64,000 nucleotides of DNA from Liolophura sinensis (GCF_032854445.1 NC_088302.1:42377645-42441644), one strand, 5' to 3'; positions 11,679 to 25,571 are shown, counted from the first letter of the stretch. Numbers and translations are program-made. The notes: generated from the sequence alone by a model not told the origin.

Positions 11679-14457
11679 CTACGTCTTTTGGCTTAGTCCT
11701 TCACGTCGCTCCTCCGCTCTACAAAGCATAGTATCGTTGACGGTCAACGAGTTCCTGTCCAAGGGGCCACTGCTCCAGATCCCACGCTCAAAGAGGATTT
11801 GCTGTAATGATGGGGGAAAGGAGGAAGCATAAGGTTACATAAACAGAAAATCAAGCAGTGTAGAAAAAATGGAAAAGCAACAACGAGTACATAGGAATTA
11901 TTTTCTCCTGACTCCGCCCAATTTTCTCTCACAAAATACTTAGGGCAGTCGCATAAGTGAAATATTCTTGAAAAAAAAACCCACCAATCTTGATAAGTGA
12001 AAAATGACAACATTCCAGACTCAAAAGCTAATCCCGATTTTAAAACTTTGATAGAAATCAACAACACAGTCTTGTCTAAGATTTTGCAGTCAGACCAGTT
12101 CCCATGAGAGTTTGGTAAACATATCACAAGTATATTTACAAAATGCAAGTCGATGTCACAGGCAGCTACAAAACTGGGACATGGCATGTACATGAAGTCC
12201 GCCTCTTCCACCGCTAAGCAACAGCTTTCTCTATACTGATCACATGTGCTGAGATTCTTCGTGGTCTTAGCGCATTCCTTGACTTCCTGGTTGGTGGACC
12301 CCAGGTCACGTGGACACGCGTTTATGCTGACGTCTCGGGGACAAATCTGCAAAACATAACAGAAAAATAATCTAACACGTGTACTACCCTTGTACAGTTT
12401 GACTAGCGGATCGTTATCCAATCGTTATCGAGGTCATCCTTCAATGAGGTAGGTTTACAGGTAAGCTTATGTTAAGGATGACCTAAAATTGCTCGTCTCC
12501 TACTCAGTCTTGAACACTCACTTCGCCTTTATGTTTTAATACAGACCGTGATTGTCTGTAAATAGTTAATTTCCGGAAGCCGGCTAAGGCCACAATCGCA
12601 CCATTGTACTATCGTTCCATTGCCAGACGATAGCCTTAACCTACTTCGAAATAAATTCGTTTTTGAAGAACAGTTTATTGGCAAAAAGGCAAGGCCATGG
12701 GCATTACTTTACGCAATCGCACGTGGATACGGGTAGTTACGGGTAGTGCATCGACAAAGAAGATAGTCTACATATGGATTGAAACTTGTACTCTCACGTC
12801 CAAATGCAATAAATACTTAGAGCTCTTAGCCCGTAGTTATCAGCAAAAAATTGTCTGATACTTGTGCTTCCATTATCAGCAGAGTTTTGTATGTTATATT
12901 TTGCTTAGCGGATCTTTTTTTTATTGCATACACTCTGACAAAGAGCAAAGCTGTCAGCTCTACGTACTCTATGCTGAGAGCATGCACTGGTGATGTTCCG
13001 GTAACATACTCGACAGAATCAATGTAGCTTTTAAGCTGCTGATCAGAAGTTTATCAAACATATTCTATTACAAGGCAGTTGTCATATTATGTTGACCCTA
13101 CTGACATACATTACCTATGAATGCAGCTGTTTGCTTACTGCATGTGATGACCTATTGTGTTTCTAACATTTCATAGGCTTTATTTTTACCTGAGAGAAGC
13201 GACTTAATACATTGTTTGTCTCTGTGGCTATCCATTGGTCCGTGAATATTTTGACATCCTCTCTTTCAACATAGACCATTTATCAAATGAGATGTCTAAT
13301 AGGTAGAAGACATCGACTTTACGTGAGATGACGCAGTTGTTGACGAGTTACCCTAATTGATTAAGGGTTCACTATAGAAATCTAACTTTAGCTGAATAAC
13401 ATCTACTTAACAATGTTGAGCTGAGCTGTTAAAGATGTTATTAGACTTTTTGTGTGCCTGTAAGAACATCCATTCTCTCTCCTACCTATTCATTCACCTG
13501 CACGAAATGACTCTCCTATCTATCCAACCGCATGCACGTACACACGCACAAAAATTGACTCCCCCATCTATTCAACCACATGAACGTACGCACACACACA
13601 CACAAACTCACTCCACCATTTATCCATACGCATGCACGCACGTACGAACACGTTCGAACTCACTCCTCCCCAACCACATGACTCTCTTCAGAACACACAA
13701 ACACACACACTAACCCCCATCTATCCACCCGCATGCACTCACACACGAACACACACAAACTCACTCCACCATCTATCCATACGCATGCACGCACGCACGA
13801 ACACGTACGAACTCATTCCTCCCCCAATCGCATGCAAGCACGCACCCACACACACAAACTGACCCCCCACCTATCCATCTGTATGCACGCACGCACACAC
13901 ACAAACTGACCCCCCATCAATCCGTTTGCAAGCACGTACCAGGGAACACACACAAACCGACTGCCCCATCAATCCATCCGCATACACATCCACACAAACA
14001 CACACAAACTGACTCCCCCATCAATCCATCCGCATGCACACCCACACAAACACACACAAATTGACTTCCTATCTATCCATCCGCATGCACGCACGCACGA
14101 ACACACAAAGTGACTCCGCATCTATCCATCTGTATGCGCGTACACACGCAAGCACACATACGTATTGACTCCCCATCAATCCATCCGCAAGCACGCACGC
14201 ACACACAGGAGTTGACTCTCAACCCATTCACACACGTCAGCTCATCAATACACCAACATCCAAACCTCTTCATCATTTGTCTTCCCATCTAAAGGTCTCT
14301 TACCTTGGATGAGCTTTGAGCCGAGTTTTGGTTCCCCATTCTCTGTAGCCAAGCGTCCGTTGTTTGCCAGCTGGCTAAATTTACCAGTCCCGCTTTAGTG
14401 TCCACTTTTCGATCAATGTTAGGGTCTGTTGTTTTCATATTCACCAGTTTGATAATT
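11679..14457 (-). CDS. Unknown secreted-type or extracellular protein, three terminal exons
   Basis: Three exons join in phase on the minus strand. Exon A, 14457-14304: acceptor tttgtttacag, donor CCAAG|GTAAG; one base plus 51 codons including KTTDPNIDRKVDTKAG and ASWQTTDAWLQRMGNQ. Exon B, 12346-12140: acceptor tatgttttgcag, donor TTTT|GTAAATA; 69 codons with eight cysteines, spacing C-x8-C-x13-C-x9-C-x6-CC-x12-C-x6-C, including STCDQYRESCCL. Exon C, 11801-11679: acceptor with a long pyrimidine tract ending tcattacag; 40 codons then TAG, one further cysteine. Introns A-B and B-C are both phase 0. The many cysteines suggest a disulfide-bonded extracellular fold. No family was recognised. The 2-kb intron A-B holds the satellite at 13.46-14.24 kb. 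Upstream exons are uncertain; see the candidates at 17.0, 20.1, 25.6, 34.9 and 36.4 kb. A longer open frame over 12421-11744 is exon B read through into intron. Confidence 0.5.
13460..14240. repeat. Degenerate CA-rich minisatellite
   Basis: About 14 units of roughly 45-60 bases, each of the form catctatccatccgcatgca, then cgcacgcacgaacaca, then caaactgactcccc. Units differ by small indels. It lies inside the intron between exons A and B of the unknown gene. Confidence 0.85.
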
Positions 14458-14552
14458 CTGTAAACAAAATAACTTTGTAATCTGTGATTGATATTTTACA
14501 CTGTATTACAGAATATTTGGAGTATTCAACGACTGTGAAATTGTAAGGTGAA

Positions 14553-14667
14553 GGCAGGTTTCTGCTGACATTCCCACGTACGGCCGGAGAGGAAGCCAGC
14601 TTCAGCTGAACTTGAACTCACAGCGACCGCATTGGTGAGAGGCTTCTGGGTCATTACGCTGCGCTAA
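14553..14667 (-). mobile_element. SINE family 1 fragment
   Basis: Head-proximal part only (gcaggttt, then cacgtacggccggagaggaa, then the B-box complement and cattggtgagaggct to gcgctaac). Both ends are truncated. It lies 25 bases from a full copy. Confidence 0.75.
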
Positions 14668-14679
14668 CTTAATCTGTTA

Positions 14680-14979
14680 TAAAAGAATAATTTATTTTAT
14701 TTATTTATTTATTTGATTGGTGTTTAACGCCGTACTCAAGAATATTTCACTTATACGACGGCGTTCAGCATTATGGTGGGTGGAAACCGGGCACAGCCCG
14801 GGGGGAAACCCACGAAAATCCGCAGGTTGCTGGAAGACCTTCCCACGTACGGCCGGAGAGGAAGCCAGCATGAGCTGGACTTGAACTCACAGCGACCGCA
14901 TTGGTGAGAGGCTCCTGGGTCATTACGTTGCGCTAGCGCGCTAACCGACTGAGCCATGGAGGCCCCCTAAAAGAATAAT
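14680..14979 (-). mobile_element. SINE family 1, full-length copy with target-site duplication
   Basis: Complete minus-strand copy, 14692-14967: (attt)n tail, conserved 3' domain (gtttaacgccgtactcaag), body, and tRNA-like head ending at ggcccc. It is flanked by a 12-bp direct repeat TAAAAGAATAAT at 14680-14691 and 14968-14979, the signature of LINE-type integration. Confidence 0.92.
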
Positions 14980-16455
14980 AAGATGTCGGCAGTTTGTGAT
15001 ACATGCATATATACGTTGTGCCTAGGACTTGTCCTAGGCATTGTCGTCTGCTACGTCACTGTTCAATTGGCTTCTCTGCACAGGTTCAATAAATGGAGGA
15101 CAAACTCGCTCTCCAGGGAGTACACTGCGCTATATACCTGATGGAATCTCAAGATAACGTGTTGTACCTAATGATAACCCCGTTAGTTTGTTGACGGATG
15201 ACTTCCGTACTGAACTGTATCCATATCCTGTTATTGTTTCACAGATAAACAATGATTTAAAAAATCTACTCCGCAAAACAATAATTCTTGTCACACATAT
15301 GGTTAATGTACTGTTACAAATTAATATCTCTTACAGATGATTTGATAAATGACTTGATTCAGTCTACAACTATCGAATGATTTTTAAAAAATAGATGTTA
15401 CATGTACAAGCATATATACAAAAAAATATACAGCTATCATAATACCGTTTCGTCGTTCATGAAATGTCCGTAGCCAAATCGTCGAGGACGTACATTTGAT
15501 TTTATAGAACAGACACATGTGTTGCGCTGTTAAAGAACGGTCACCATAATCAGTCTCATCGTCACTGGTCCCCAACCTTTCCCGTGAATAACAACTCTTG
15601 GCTGACAATCCCAAGAAGACACAGGTGTTGTTGGTGTCAGAAGTTGGTTATCACTGACACCAGTAAACAGACGTCATCTCACCTGATGATGTCCCATGGA
15701 ATATAACGACTGATAACCGTATATGAGAAATGTGAACTGTGGGCATTTCGTGAGGATACAGGTACATGCAGGTCAAGCATAGGACTAGCAAACTATCTGA
15801 ACACCTACTATTGTAGTTGCTACATTTTTCTGCAATAATTAAAGAATCAGTGTACAAATTTGTAAATTTCCTGAACAAAATATGTTAATTATGGAAGTGT
15901 TTGAATGAATTGTCGACTAAAGCTTTAAGACGTTTCATAATTTAAAGGCTCTGAACAAGCCAGAAATGCAGAATCAAATGTTGGGTTCTAAATGAATGAG
16001 AATGGATGTTGTCTGTAGACCTATAACATCAAAGCCAGCTGGCCTTCTTAAAGTTAATAGAAGAAAAACAAACCTACACAAATTGGGAAAATCCTTCTCT
16101 TTGATTATAGACAAATGTCCTCGTTACGGTTTGTCAAGATAAGACGAAAGCTTGGTACTTCAAATCAACCTCAGAAATAACGTCATACCTGCAATCCTGT
16201 ACTGCTTTATTTAATCTCTTGTCCCTAACAAGACAACTCGGGTGAGAGTTATGTCCACCTTAGCTTTACTGCGGAGTGACAAAGGCTGTGCGTGTAACCG
16301 CGATGAACAGCTTAACGAGTCTGGTATATCAAGACACACTGCGTGCGTGTCAAGACATAGGCGTCCTGTCAAATTCCACTATGGCTGTGCATGGTTTTAA
16401 AGTAATAAGACATGTACATATCCGTTTAACATAGCGTTTATAAAGAGCCTTAAAA
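14980..16455. other. No gene recognised
   Basis: Possible minus-strand exon at 15798-15679 (donor ATCAG|GTGAGA) has a poor acceptor and unremarkable translation, and a stretch near 16275-16195 with good borders has stops in all frames. Neither is supported. Confidence 0.35.
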
Positions 16456-16458
16456 ACT

Positions 16459-16728
16459 CACGGGGCCGAAGGGGTTAGCACACCAGTGTGGCACAATAAA
16501 CCACGAGCTTCTCACCAATGTGATCTTTGTGAATTCAAGCCCAGTCCATGCTGGTTTCCTTCCCCGGCCGTACGTGGGAAGGTCTGCAGTAATCTGCAAA
16601 TCCTCGTGAGTTTCCCGAGCTCTGCCGATTTCCTCCCACCGTAATGCTAGCCGCCTTCGAATGAGCGCAATATTGAGTACGGCGTAAAACACCAAATAAA
16701 TAAATAAGTAAATCAATAAATAAATATA
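16459..16728 (+). mobile_element. SINE family 1, old diverged copy
   Basis: Plus-strand copy with changed head (ggggccgaaggggttagcac), central body (ggccgtacgtgggaaggtct) and tail (ttgagtacggcgtaaaacac, then (aaat)n). Many substitutions compared with other copies suggest greater age. Confidence 0.8.
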
Positions 16729-16987
16729 ATCTTACACTTTGTCCGTTAACCAGAACAACAGTCCGTGAATACAAGTGTCTCATACATGTGTATGCGATGA
16801 ACACTGTGGTGTTTATACGAGATAAGATATATGAGATGACCCTATTTCTCATATCACACACCCCCAGTCCTTATGTCAGGTGTATATATGGCCCAGTTTC
16901 TAATACACGCATAAACGTCAGATGTCTTTTTTTAGCTGACCTCACTCTACCACTCGGACACGTATATTACAATACCCTATTACAATA

Positions 16988-17012
16988 CTCACGTGTATTT
17001 ACGGATGCACAA
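16988..17012 (-). other. Candidate 25-base microexon of the unknown minus-strand gene
   Basis: Acceptor ttcccttagacag and donor ACAC|GTGAGTA border 25 bases. Read in phase 1 in, phase 2 out, it links the exon candidate at 20090-20026 with exon A at 14457. The phases fit, but a microexon needs RNA evidence. Confidence 0.15.
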
Positions 17013-17177
17013 AAGACCTGTCTAAGGGAAATGACCCCGCCATTATCTGGTCATAGCGGTCAACTTTAAACTCTACTCTCCAGAGAGAGCATCGTGATAC
17101 AACTAAAACAGGTCGTACTATTTATATCGTCTTGTGGGCCTTGTAATTACTGTCAAGTTAGAAGCATGAGACCACTA

Positions 17178-17311
17178 TCACATTTATTTATTTATTTGAT
17201 TGGTGTCTTATGCCGTACTCAAGAATATTTCACTTATACGACGGCGGTCAGCATCATGGTGGGAGGAAACCGAGCAGACTCTGGGGGAAAACCCACGATC
17301 ATCCGCAAGTT
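17178..17311 (-). mobile_element. SINE family 1, 5'-truncated copy
   Basis: (attt)n tail, conserved 3' domain and body up to catccgcaagttg. The head is missing. Confidence 0.8.
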
Positions 17312-19630
17312 GTCCACTATTTTAAACCTTATACTGACTTGCGCTCGAGTCGTATGACTGGCGTTTAACGCCGTTTTTAACATTATTTCGTTCTTCTGGC
17401 GAAGGTTTCCTTGTAACAAGCCTGACCCAATGCCGACATACCCAGTATTTATCGTGCTGCCTCGCTGGGATTCCATGGTTCCGCTTTATGATCATTCATC
17501 AGATTAACTGCAGATCAGAAAGAGCATACAGCAAGAATTACAGATGTCCTTAGCAAATTTTCAACAGTTTAAATCGCTTCTACCAATCATGACATTAGCT
17601 CTACCCGTTATTATCGAGCTGGTGTAATAGTACAGCATGTTCTTTCACGTTTACTTGTCTTGATGCTGCACCGGTAAACATATGTATGCTATTTCCTTTA
17701 ACCCAATAGCTACGCAAACGCTTCCAGAAGATCTCTGCTCGTATGCAAGTATTAGAACTATAATCACTTGGATGAAGGTCTCATTTGTCAAACCGTAGAG
17801 CTGTACCAACAGGTGGGAGTGTGTATAGCTTACGTCACAGCCTGCAGGCTCGGGCCCACGATGGTTTCATGTAACATCTGATACATTCAATGTGTAGGTC
17901 GGATGGTCGGGGAGTGGATATTGCTTACGAAACTCCCAGTATTTCTACAGTCCACGAAGGCTACATAGAAAACCTGATACATTCAAAGAGCAGCATCTAT
18001 AGATAATAGGGGAGTGGATAGTGCTCGCGTGGTACTCAGTGGATCTCCACTTGTCGAAGGCTATATACAGCAACACCTTTATTGCGAGGATAGATTGGTG
18101 AAACAATTCCAGATATTTTCAGGAACGACGAAGAATAACATCAACCATGGAATTTCCCTTCCAATAAAATGACAGTAAAGCAAAACTGCTGAGAATATTT
18201 ATTGCTTATTTGCGCAAATGTATCTTACATAGCCAGACCAAAAATTTGATCAACAAACAGTTTACGTCATGACGAAATACCATACAAGTCCATACAACGA
18301 CAAATATGATGCAATTTACAATCAATGAAAAAGACGATTTTTTTAAAAATTTAATTCATTACAAACAAATATGCCACAGTTTTCAAGCAAACATTAAAAA
18401 AACGAAACAGGCAAGTATTAGGATGGCCTTAAATTCATAGAGAGTCGGATCAGTAAACCGTTGCACAGAGATCCCCTTACCTCTTTCTTTTACGAAAATC
18501 TCTATAATTAAAATTCGAACTCAAGTCCTCCTTCAAATCAGCGTGTATCAACTTATATTTGAATTAATGCGGATTTCCCAAAGCCTCAGCACAATAGCCC
18601 GTAATCCAAAGACTAATGAAGTGGAACGTAGGTTATAATGTTTACAAGTCTGTGTACAAAGCTTACCGATGGCGTGGCTAGGGACAGGTCAGCACAAAGG
18701 GCTATGTAACAAAGATACCTTAATCTGATAAGATGATCCACACCAGGATACTCTGTACCCATGACCTGTACAATAACGTTCAATCAATCCAAGCTAACAA
18801 AGAGGCCTTCATCTGCAATTCTGTTTATATGCCACTGTACAATGACCTTAGCAGAGTTGCGAATGTCAAGACCGGGCATGCTGGGTAGAACCCAAATAAG
18901 TAAAATAGATTTTGTACGCGCGCTTGACCTGGATTTCTTCCCCGCTGGACCCTCGGCAGTCCTCCACAGTTCAGCAAATTTCCTGCATTTCACGTTAGTC
19001 TTTCAGACACCCAAGGCTATATATGATACCATCATATTTTTAATTCGACAACTGAGAACGTGCAATTGAGATCAATCTTGGCTATCACCAAATTATTCAA
19101 TGTTATAGCATAGAAATAAATTGATATGTTTTAGTTTAATCTCATCTTTGGTACATTTCAGATTATTTCATCAGTTTAAAATAGTCGCTTTCTCTTTGTA
19201 AGTCAGTTGTGTTCAAATTCCTGTTATACACACATTATGACGTCGCCCAAGGCAATGACTTCTTGGCGTGGAAACCAAGCTTATGTAGTTTAAAATTATG
19301 AATTAGAAAAAGTACAAAATATTATGAACGTCCTACACTTCTCTATGTAGAGCTTGTCTTGTTAGGTTTCACTGAGGAAGGGCAATTTTGAGAGCGAGTA
19401 TAACTAATTTTACACATGACTGAATACAGGCCACGGGTTCATTTACCGTTACTCCTGTGTTATCTACATAAAAGCTGCAGAATATTTATTGTCACCGATG
19501 TTCCATAAGCAATACATCCCATGGAATCCAGAAATTCTCCATCGGAAGCCAGAGTTAAACTCGCAAGCACTATGTGAATAAAAGAAAATATGAATTGTTC
19601 ACTTTACCACACAACTTTATCCCTCTCTCT
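17312..19630. other. No gene recognised
   Basis: Intergenic or intronic sequence. Overlapping open frames near 18761-19069 on both strands have no domain or splice support. Confidence 0.35.
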
Positions 19631-19807
19631 TAAATGGCGTCGTTCTCCGGCCGTACGTGGGAAGGTCTTGCAGCAACCTGCGGATGGTCGTGGGTTTCCC
19701 CCGGGCTGTGCCCAGTTTCCTCCCACCATAATGCTGGCCGCCGCCGTATAAGTGAAATATTCTTGAGTACGGCGTAAAACACCAATCAAATAAATAAATA
19801 AATAAAT
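19631..19807 (+). mobile_element. SINE family 1, 5'-truncated copy
   Basis: Begins within the body (tctccggccgtacgtgggaa) and runs through gggtttcccccgggctgtgc, the 3' domain and an (aaat)n tail. The head is missing. Confidence 0.85.
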
Positions 19808-20025
19808 GGCGTCGTACTGTTCCGCTGAGCTAATGTGTAGGTTTACGTGTATGTCACAATTTGTAAAAAGAGAAACCCCTGAAATACAGTGTTCATGAAA
19901 TGTGAAACACAAAGTTTGAAAATCCCTAGTATTATGATTTGTGAATGTTGCACACTAAACTGACCATTTCAGAAATTACTATATAAACTATATATACATG
20001 TATACGCATTATATCACGTGCTCAC

Positions 20026-20090
20026 CACCTTCCTCAGCCTCCCCCAATCGGCATTCTGGCTTCATTCTGTCTTTGGCAACTTCCCGCATA
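20026..20090 (-). other. Candidate exon of the unknown minus-strand gene
   Basis: Acceptor tgtttattgtttttgtgcag is strong; the donor GGTG|GTGAGCA is good. One frame is open: MREVAKDRMKPECRLGEAEEG (phase 2 in, phase 1 out). No family recognised. Confidence 0.3.
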
Positions 20091-23000
20091 CTGCACAAAA
20101 ACAATAAACAATCAATTAATAAAAGCAAATATCAGTGCATTTATAAATATATATGGAACCTGACGTTATAAGGCTATACAACCGAAAGGTTATATTTTCC
20201 ATTAAACTACTTGTATACCTCTTCATCATACAGCCAGACCAAACTCATTTCAGCGTGGATGTTTACTCAAGCTAAAATAATTGTGGTTTATAGACGTTGA
20301 TTACACAAAGGTAGAAATATTTATTATCAGCTCATAACGTTCATATACTACAAGTCTCTTTGATGTAATAGTTATACTTAACAGTGACAAGGTTTAACAA
20401 CGCATAGACAGAATTAAAGAACACCGAGCATTACAAGGATCATAAAAAAAATACCTATTTGGAAACGAAATAAAGAGTTTCTGCATGAACTTATCACCCC
20501 TTCACCAAGTTGATCAAATCTGTCAAGTAATCACCAGGTAATGTCGGCGATGGTTGTGATAAAACATCTCAGACGAGATTCAATATGTCAACACACTACA
20601 ATATTATTATCCTAAGCCAATGTTGTTCCGGAGATCTGACATTGTTTGTTTGAATAAAGTCAGCCATCACATTTACAGCTATGTTTCCAGAATCTTGCTT
20701 AAAACATGGGAAGTTAAAAATTGGTCAACCGTGGTAATAAAACATTACAAACTGACGCATACACAGGAGAAATTTCTTTTTGTTTAAGGCAATTTGTGAA
20801 TTTTGGCCATGAAAAGTAATAAAGTACGTATGTGAGCTATATATGCAGACATCAACTTAGTATCGGCCATATATTCTATCAACTCCCGGGGACGATGATT
20901 TCTAATTGTGGATAGTTGGAGTGATAGCATTTGTCACAGAAAAATTCAGGTTTACCGCCCCAAGAGAGTCCATACAATTTCTCAGAGGAATAAGGAATTT
21001 GAGATTCTGGATCAGAAGCCACAGAGCTAAAGTATTCATTGATCTTGGCGCAACGATTTGCTTATCTGAAACGTTTTCGTTGTCAGTATTAAAATGTCCG
21101 GGAGCAGATGGCTTTTTCTGTCTGTCAGTGATAACCTTTCAGGTTGACTTAATGTCATTCTTCTTGGACATCTTACTGAATAATTTTTTAAATTTGTTTC
21201 ATTAAAATCGATACCGGACGCCTGCTGCCAAATACTTAGATGTCTGGTGATCTCGGTGAAGTTTATTCTCTTTTCATAAATTGAATTAAATAGAGAAGTG
21301 GTGATCCACGGTTTGCGAATTTCACTATTCTGGCAGTTCGACCAGACGAAATGTTTCATTATACACAGTGTCAAATCTGGTTACCAATGCGTGTTAAGCT
21401 TTCTTTACGTTACTAAACTCCAAAAACATAACCTCAGTTCCAAGTTGAATCTTTTGTTTACAATTCAGAGCGAGGCTATTTTACGATAATAGAATGTTTG
21501 AGCTTGTGTAGAAGATCTGTGTTGAAAGCCATTTAATTTCACAACTCAAACTGTCATCAGAGTCATAGTAACATGCTGCATTATTTGTGTAATATCAGTG
21601 CTCAGTTTCATGCTCACTGTCTTTCACGCTGTGTTTCACATTATAATCTGCGTATTTAATGCGATGAGACTGAAACGCATGTGATCAACAGAACTGATTC
21701 ATTTTTCTCTAAGTACAGCACAGTCTATAGTGGTTGAGATGAAGGAAGGTAGCATTTCAAAAAGATGAGGAAATTACACAAAAAAGTGCGTGGATAGTTA
21801 TCCTTTGTCAAACAGATGGAGTCGGTTTAAATAATTGATATATGCATGCAAGCATCCAGACAGATGTATAATCGGTTAAAAATGAGAAGCAAATATGTAT
21901 AGCTTGAGATCGTATTTCGAACGTGTACTTCTTGGTGATGCAAACATTCAGGTTTGCTATACTACAGTACATACACATGTAAGTGATTTTGAGTATTTAA
22001 GGTGAAATGGTAATATAAAAAAATATAGAATATGGTATAAATAGTAACAAAAATGATGATCAATAGCACAGGACTACGGCTCATCAGGGGAAAAACATGC
22101 GCATAACGATAAGCGTGCATGAGGATCCTCTTTCAGTTATGCCATATGTCTATAAGGCAAACAATAACACGCCGGTCCATCAGTGATATTAAGTGCAGGA
22201 CGCTGGTACATGCACGAATATGCACACACAATTAATATCCTCTCATTAGTTTTTGAAAGTCGGTATTTGACTTGTTTGGCAGCACGGAGAGCATGTCGAG
22301 CCCATGCACGATTACAGAAAAACGATTACTAGCAAGATGTACACCGGCTATACACAATCGACTGGATTTGTGGAATACCGAGTTTTACTGCTCGAGTTGC
22401 ACGGTGATATAAACGCTTTGCATAGCCAGCATTCGGGATATAGTCCATGTAACACTAAATCCCACTTCCGCGCGTGAATTTAATTCACTCCCTCCCACTC
22501 CAAATCCAACACTGAACTCTCGATTACAGCGTTCCGGATTCTAGAAACGGTTTTGGAGATAGCGTTATGGACAAGCTAGCTTTGCGCTTGCTTAAGTTTA
22601 GTTGCATGACTAGTCTGGATACTCTTTAAAACACGGCGTTGGAATATTCCAGGCTTTCAGTCAACTATATCCGTCTTCTATAATGTTGTTAGTCGCTGCG
22701 CAGAATCATGTTTGTGCACATTGGTGTCAAGTGCTGAACGTCAGGTAATAACCTTTTAATAAATTGTTTCAGAACCAAGGAACTGGGCAAAAGGTAGTAA
22801 ATGCCAATTGTATCACACTGCATTGTGCGTTCAATACAAATCCAATCAGACTAGATGTAAAGTGTTGACAAGGTAATGCCGGCGCTGGCAACAGTAACCA
22901 CCTTCATACGTTACAACACTACAATGTGCTCTCGTCACAACGTCGATCAGATCCGGTGTCAAGTATTCACCATGTAATGTCAAGTATTCACCAGGTAATG

Positions 23001-23430
23001 TCAGAGGTGACTGTGAGAAAACAAATGGATAGACCTAAGACCTAAGCAATGACTACACAATAATTTAGCCATACTTCATTAGCTTCATTGATGATTCATG
23101 ATGTACTCATTCGTCTTTCACTTAGTATATGATTACAGTAAATGTTTTGGATGAAGGCAGTAGAAAACAGTTCAGGGCTCCTGACTTAAAACCATGGCGG
23201 TTCTTTTTCTTTTTGTGCTGAAGAATATTTCTACTAAACGGCGGCTGTCAGCCAAGTAGAACGAGAAAATAAATTTAAACGATTCTTCCCGTGTTTTCTG
23301 ACCAATCACCTATCTGACAGTTTGACTGCAGCCCAAATAGGGAGAGTTGGATTCGAACCTGAGACATCATCGCAGAGATATAACTACATGTACTTTCTTG
23401 TACGCTTGACTGTTGACTTTATGACAAAAC
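20091..23430. other. Mostly featureless; possible LINE scrap at 21036-21374
   Basis: A minus-strand open frame at 21374-21036 contains RKPWITTSLFNSIYEKR, similar in style to the segment between endonuclease and RT in some LINE proteins. It is a weak resemblance. Short repeats of tcaagtattcacca-gtaatgtc occur at 20523, 22960 and 22980. Nothing else was identified. Confidence 0.25.
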
Positions 23431-25571
23431 ACCACTGTCGGAATGGCACTGGATCAGCACTGTCCTGGGGATTTAAATACTACTAAAATCAGAACAGCAT
23501 TTGGTCAACATAGTCCTCATTAAAACACTCCTGATGCTTGAAGACAACAGGGTCAGCGTAGTCTGATAAAAAAGAAAAAAAAACGCTAGTGAATCCGGAA
23601 AATCGCCTGTTCATCACAGTATGATGATTAAAATTCTACTGAAGCGAGAACAGCATGAGGTTAGCATACATGTAACCAGTTGACCAGCATAGCCCTGGTG
23701 ACAAAAACACTACTGAAGTCAGAACTTTACCGGGCTATCATAACACTGATGAGTAAAGGGTGAGTATAGGCAAGCCAGAACTCTAATGAATTTAAGCACT
23801 ACTCATGTCAGCGGAATGTTGTGTCAGCACAGTTGCCCTGACTTAAACATTATCAACGTTGCCCTCTCAATGCAAAAACACATCACCTAACTATCACAGT
23901 ACTGATGATTAACATTCTGCTGAAACGAGAACACTACTGGCTGAGATTAGTCCTAATGAATAGTCAAAACAGTACAGTGTCAGCACAGTTCCCGTGAACA
24001 AAACACTACGGACTTAATAAACGATATCACCACTGGTGTCAGAGCCGCGCTGTGTCAGCACATTACTGGTGAGTAAACCACCCCTGATGGCAGATCACCT
24101 TTGGTTTAGAATAGTGTATATTCTATATACCTAAATGTTTTCGTGTTTCTCTGTTTGATCTTGTGTGAAGGTTGTCGGTGTTTAGAAGTTGAAAAATCCA
24201 TTTCTTTACACTTTTTCCTCTTCGATGACAATAGCCCTGAACCCAGTTGTTCGGGAGTGTATTACCTAAGACTGATATTAAGTCATATGTTATATTTAAA
24301 ATTTTAGACAAACTCAGTTTCTCCAAAGAATTAGGCTGAGTACAAAATTGAAGACTTGGCTTAAAGTTAAATCTGATATTAAAGGACAAAACAGCCCCTT
24401 GCTAAAACATATTTCAATCGAAAGCAGGATAATCAAGCTTTTTAAAAAGTATCATGCTTTATTATTTTAATGACATTTCACCGAATAAGATGTAGAACAA
24501 AATGACAATATTGCACAAATGGCTGGTGTGAGTCGAGGTGGCCATGTTGAGAAATTTATCCAATTAAACAGGTTGCAATCAGATTGCGCGGTCTAAACTG
24601 TGACTTAGCCTTTACCCATTCACTGAATGAAGGGTCATTTCACAAAGTGTTGTGGGGCAGTATCATTTACTGACCCCCACAGACGTAAAATCACTTAATC
24701 TACAAGCCTTGTATTATTCAAAGATTGTATCACTTATTATGTTCGACAGTAGAGCATACCGTCTCGGCCCAAACCGCAGTCGTCTCCCCAAATGCATATT
24801 TTGTCGTTCATTTTAGCATTTAGTCAGCAGTTTGTCAATAACAAATATCAGAATCAGTGCAAAATTAGGGATCCTGAAGGTTTATGGGAATGAGAAGACG
24901 GCATCTGTCCGGACAACGCTTAAACTTAAATGAAATTGTGATGATATGTTTTTTTTCCTCTAAATTTATTAGAACTGAAGAATTTAAATTTAGCTCTTTT
25001 GTCTTTCTCGCATACAAGGGATTTTTTTTCTTGTTTATTTTATAAAATGCAGTAAAATTATTGAAACGCTGTGTTCTAGCCGAAGTGCTTTCTCTGACGT
25101 CCGCGATAACTAGGTCAGCGCTGCTTTTTCATCTTAAAAAATCTAAAAAAATATTTAATGCCGGTTTAAGATACTTTGAATAGTAGTTTTTCGTTGGATA
25201 AAAACATTTGTCAGATGCCGTCTTTCACTTTATGTCATATACCAGTTTTGAACAACCGGACCCTGGTGAACTAAAGTAACACTAAAACCAGAAGAGCACT
25301 GGTTCAGCACAATCCTGGTGACTAAAACACGACTGAAGCCAGAACACTGGTTCAATTTAGTCCTGAACTAAAACACTTATAATCAGAAGTGCAATAGATC
25401 AGCACAGTCCAGGGCCCGGTTGTTTTAAACAGTATTATCAGAACGGTAAATTGAAACGTGCTGTTAGGCAACAGACCGATAAAATCTTGTTGCTGGAAAC
25501 CAAAATCTTCCATCCGTAAACTAATGGCTCTGTTAAAATTATCCCCAAGTCATCGGTACATAGTTACTCAC

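Noticed and set aside
11744-12421. 225-codon minus-strand open frame as a single gene
   Set aside because: Its upper part is exon B with good splice sites; the lower part after GTAAATA reads as intron and includes low-complexity Phe-rich translation. The exon model explains it better.
15679-15798. Minus-strand exon ending ATCATCAG|GTGAGA
   Set aside because: Acceptor lacks a pyrimidine tract and the phase does not fit the neighbouring exons.
16195-16275. Minus-strand exon with good acceptor (cactccgcag) and donor (TTGCAG|GTATGA)
   Set aside because: Stops in all three frames, so it cannot be a coding exon; a non-coding exon remains possible.
18761-19069. Overlapping open frames on both strands
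   Set aside because: No splice borders or recognisable domain; overlapping frames of this size are expected by chance in a moderately GC-richer patch.
23190-23420. tRNA-like B box (ggattcgaacctgagac) near 23350
   Set aside because: A single B-box-like word without a matching A box or SINE body.
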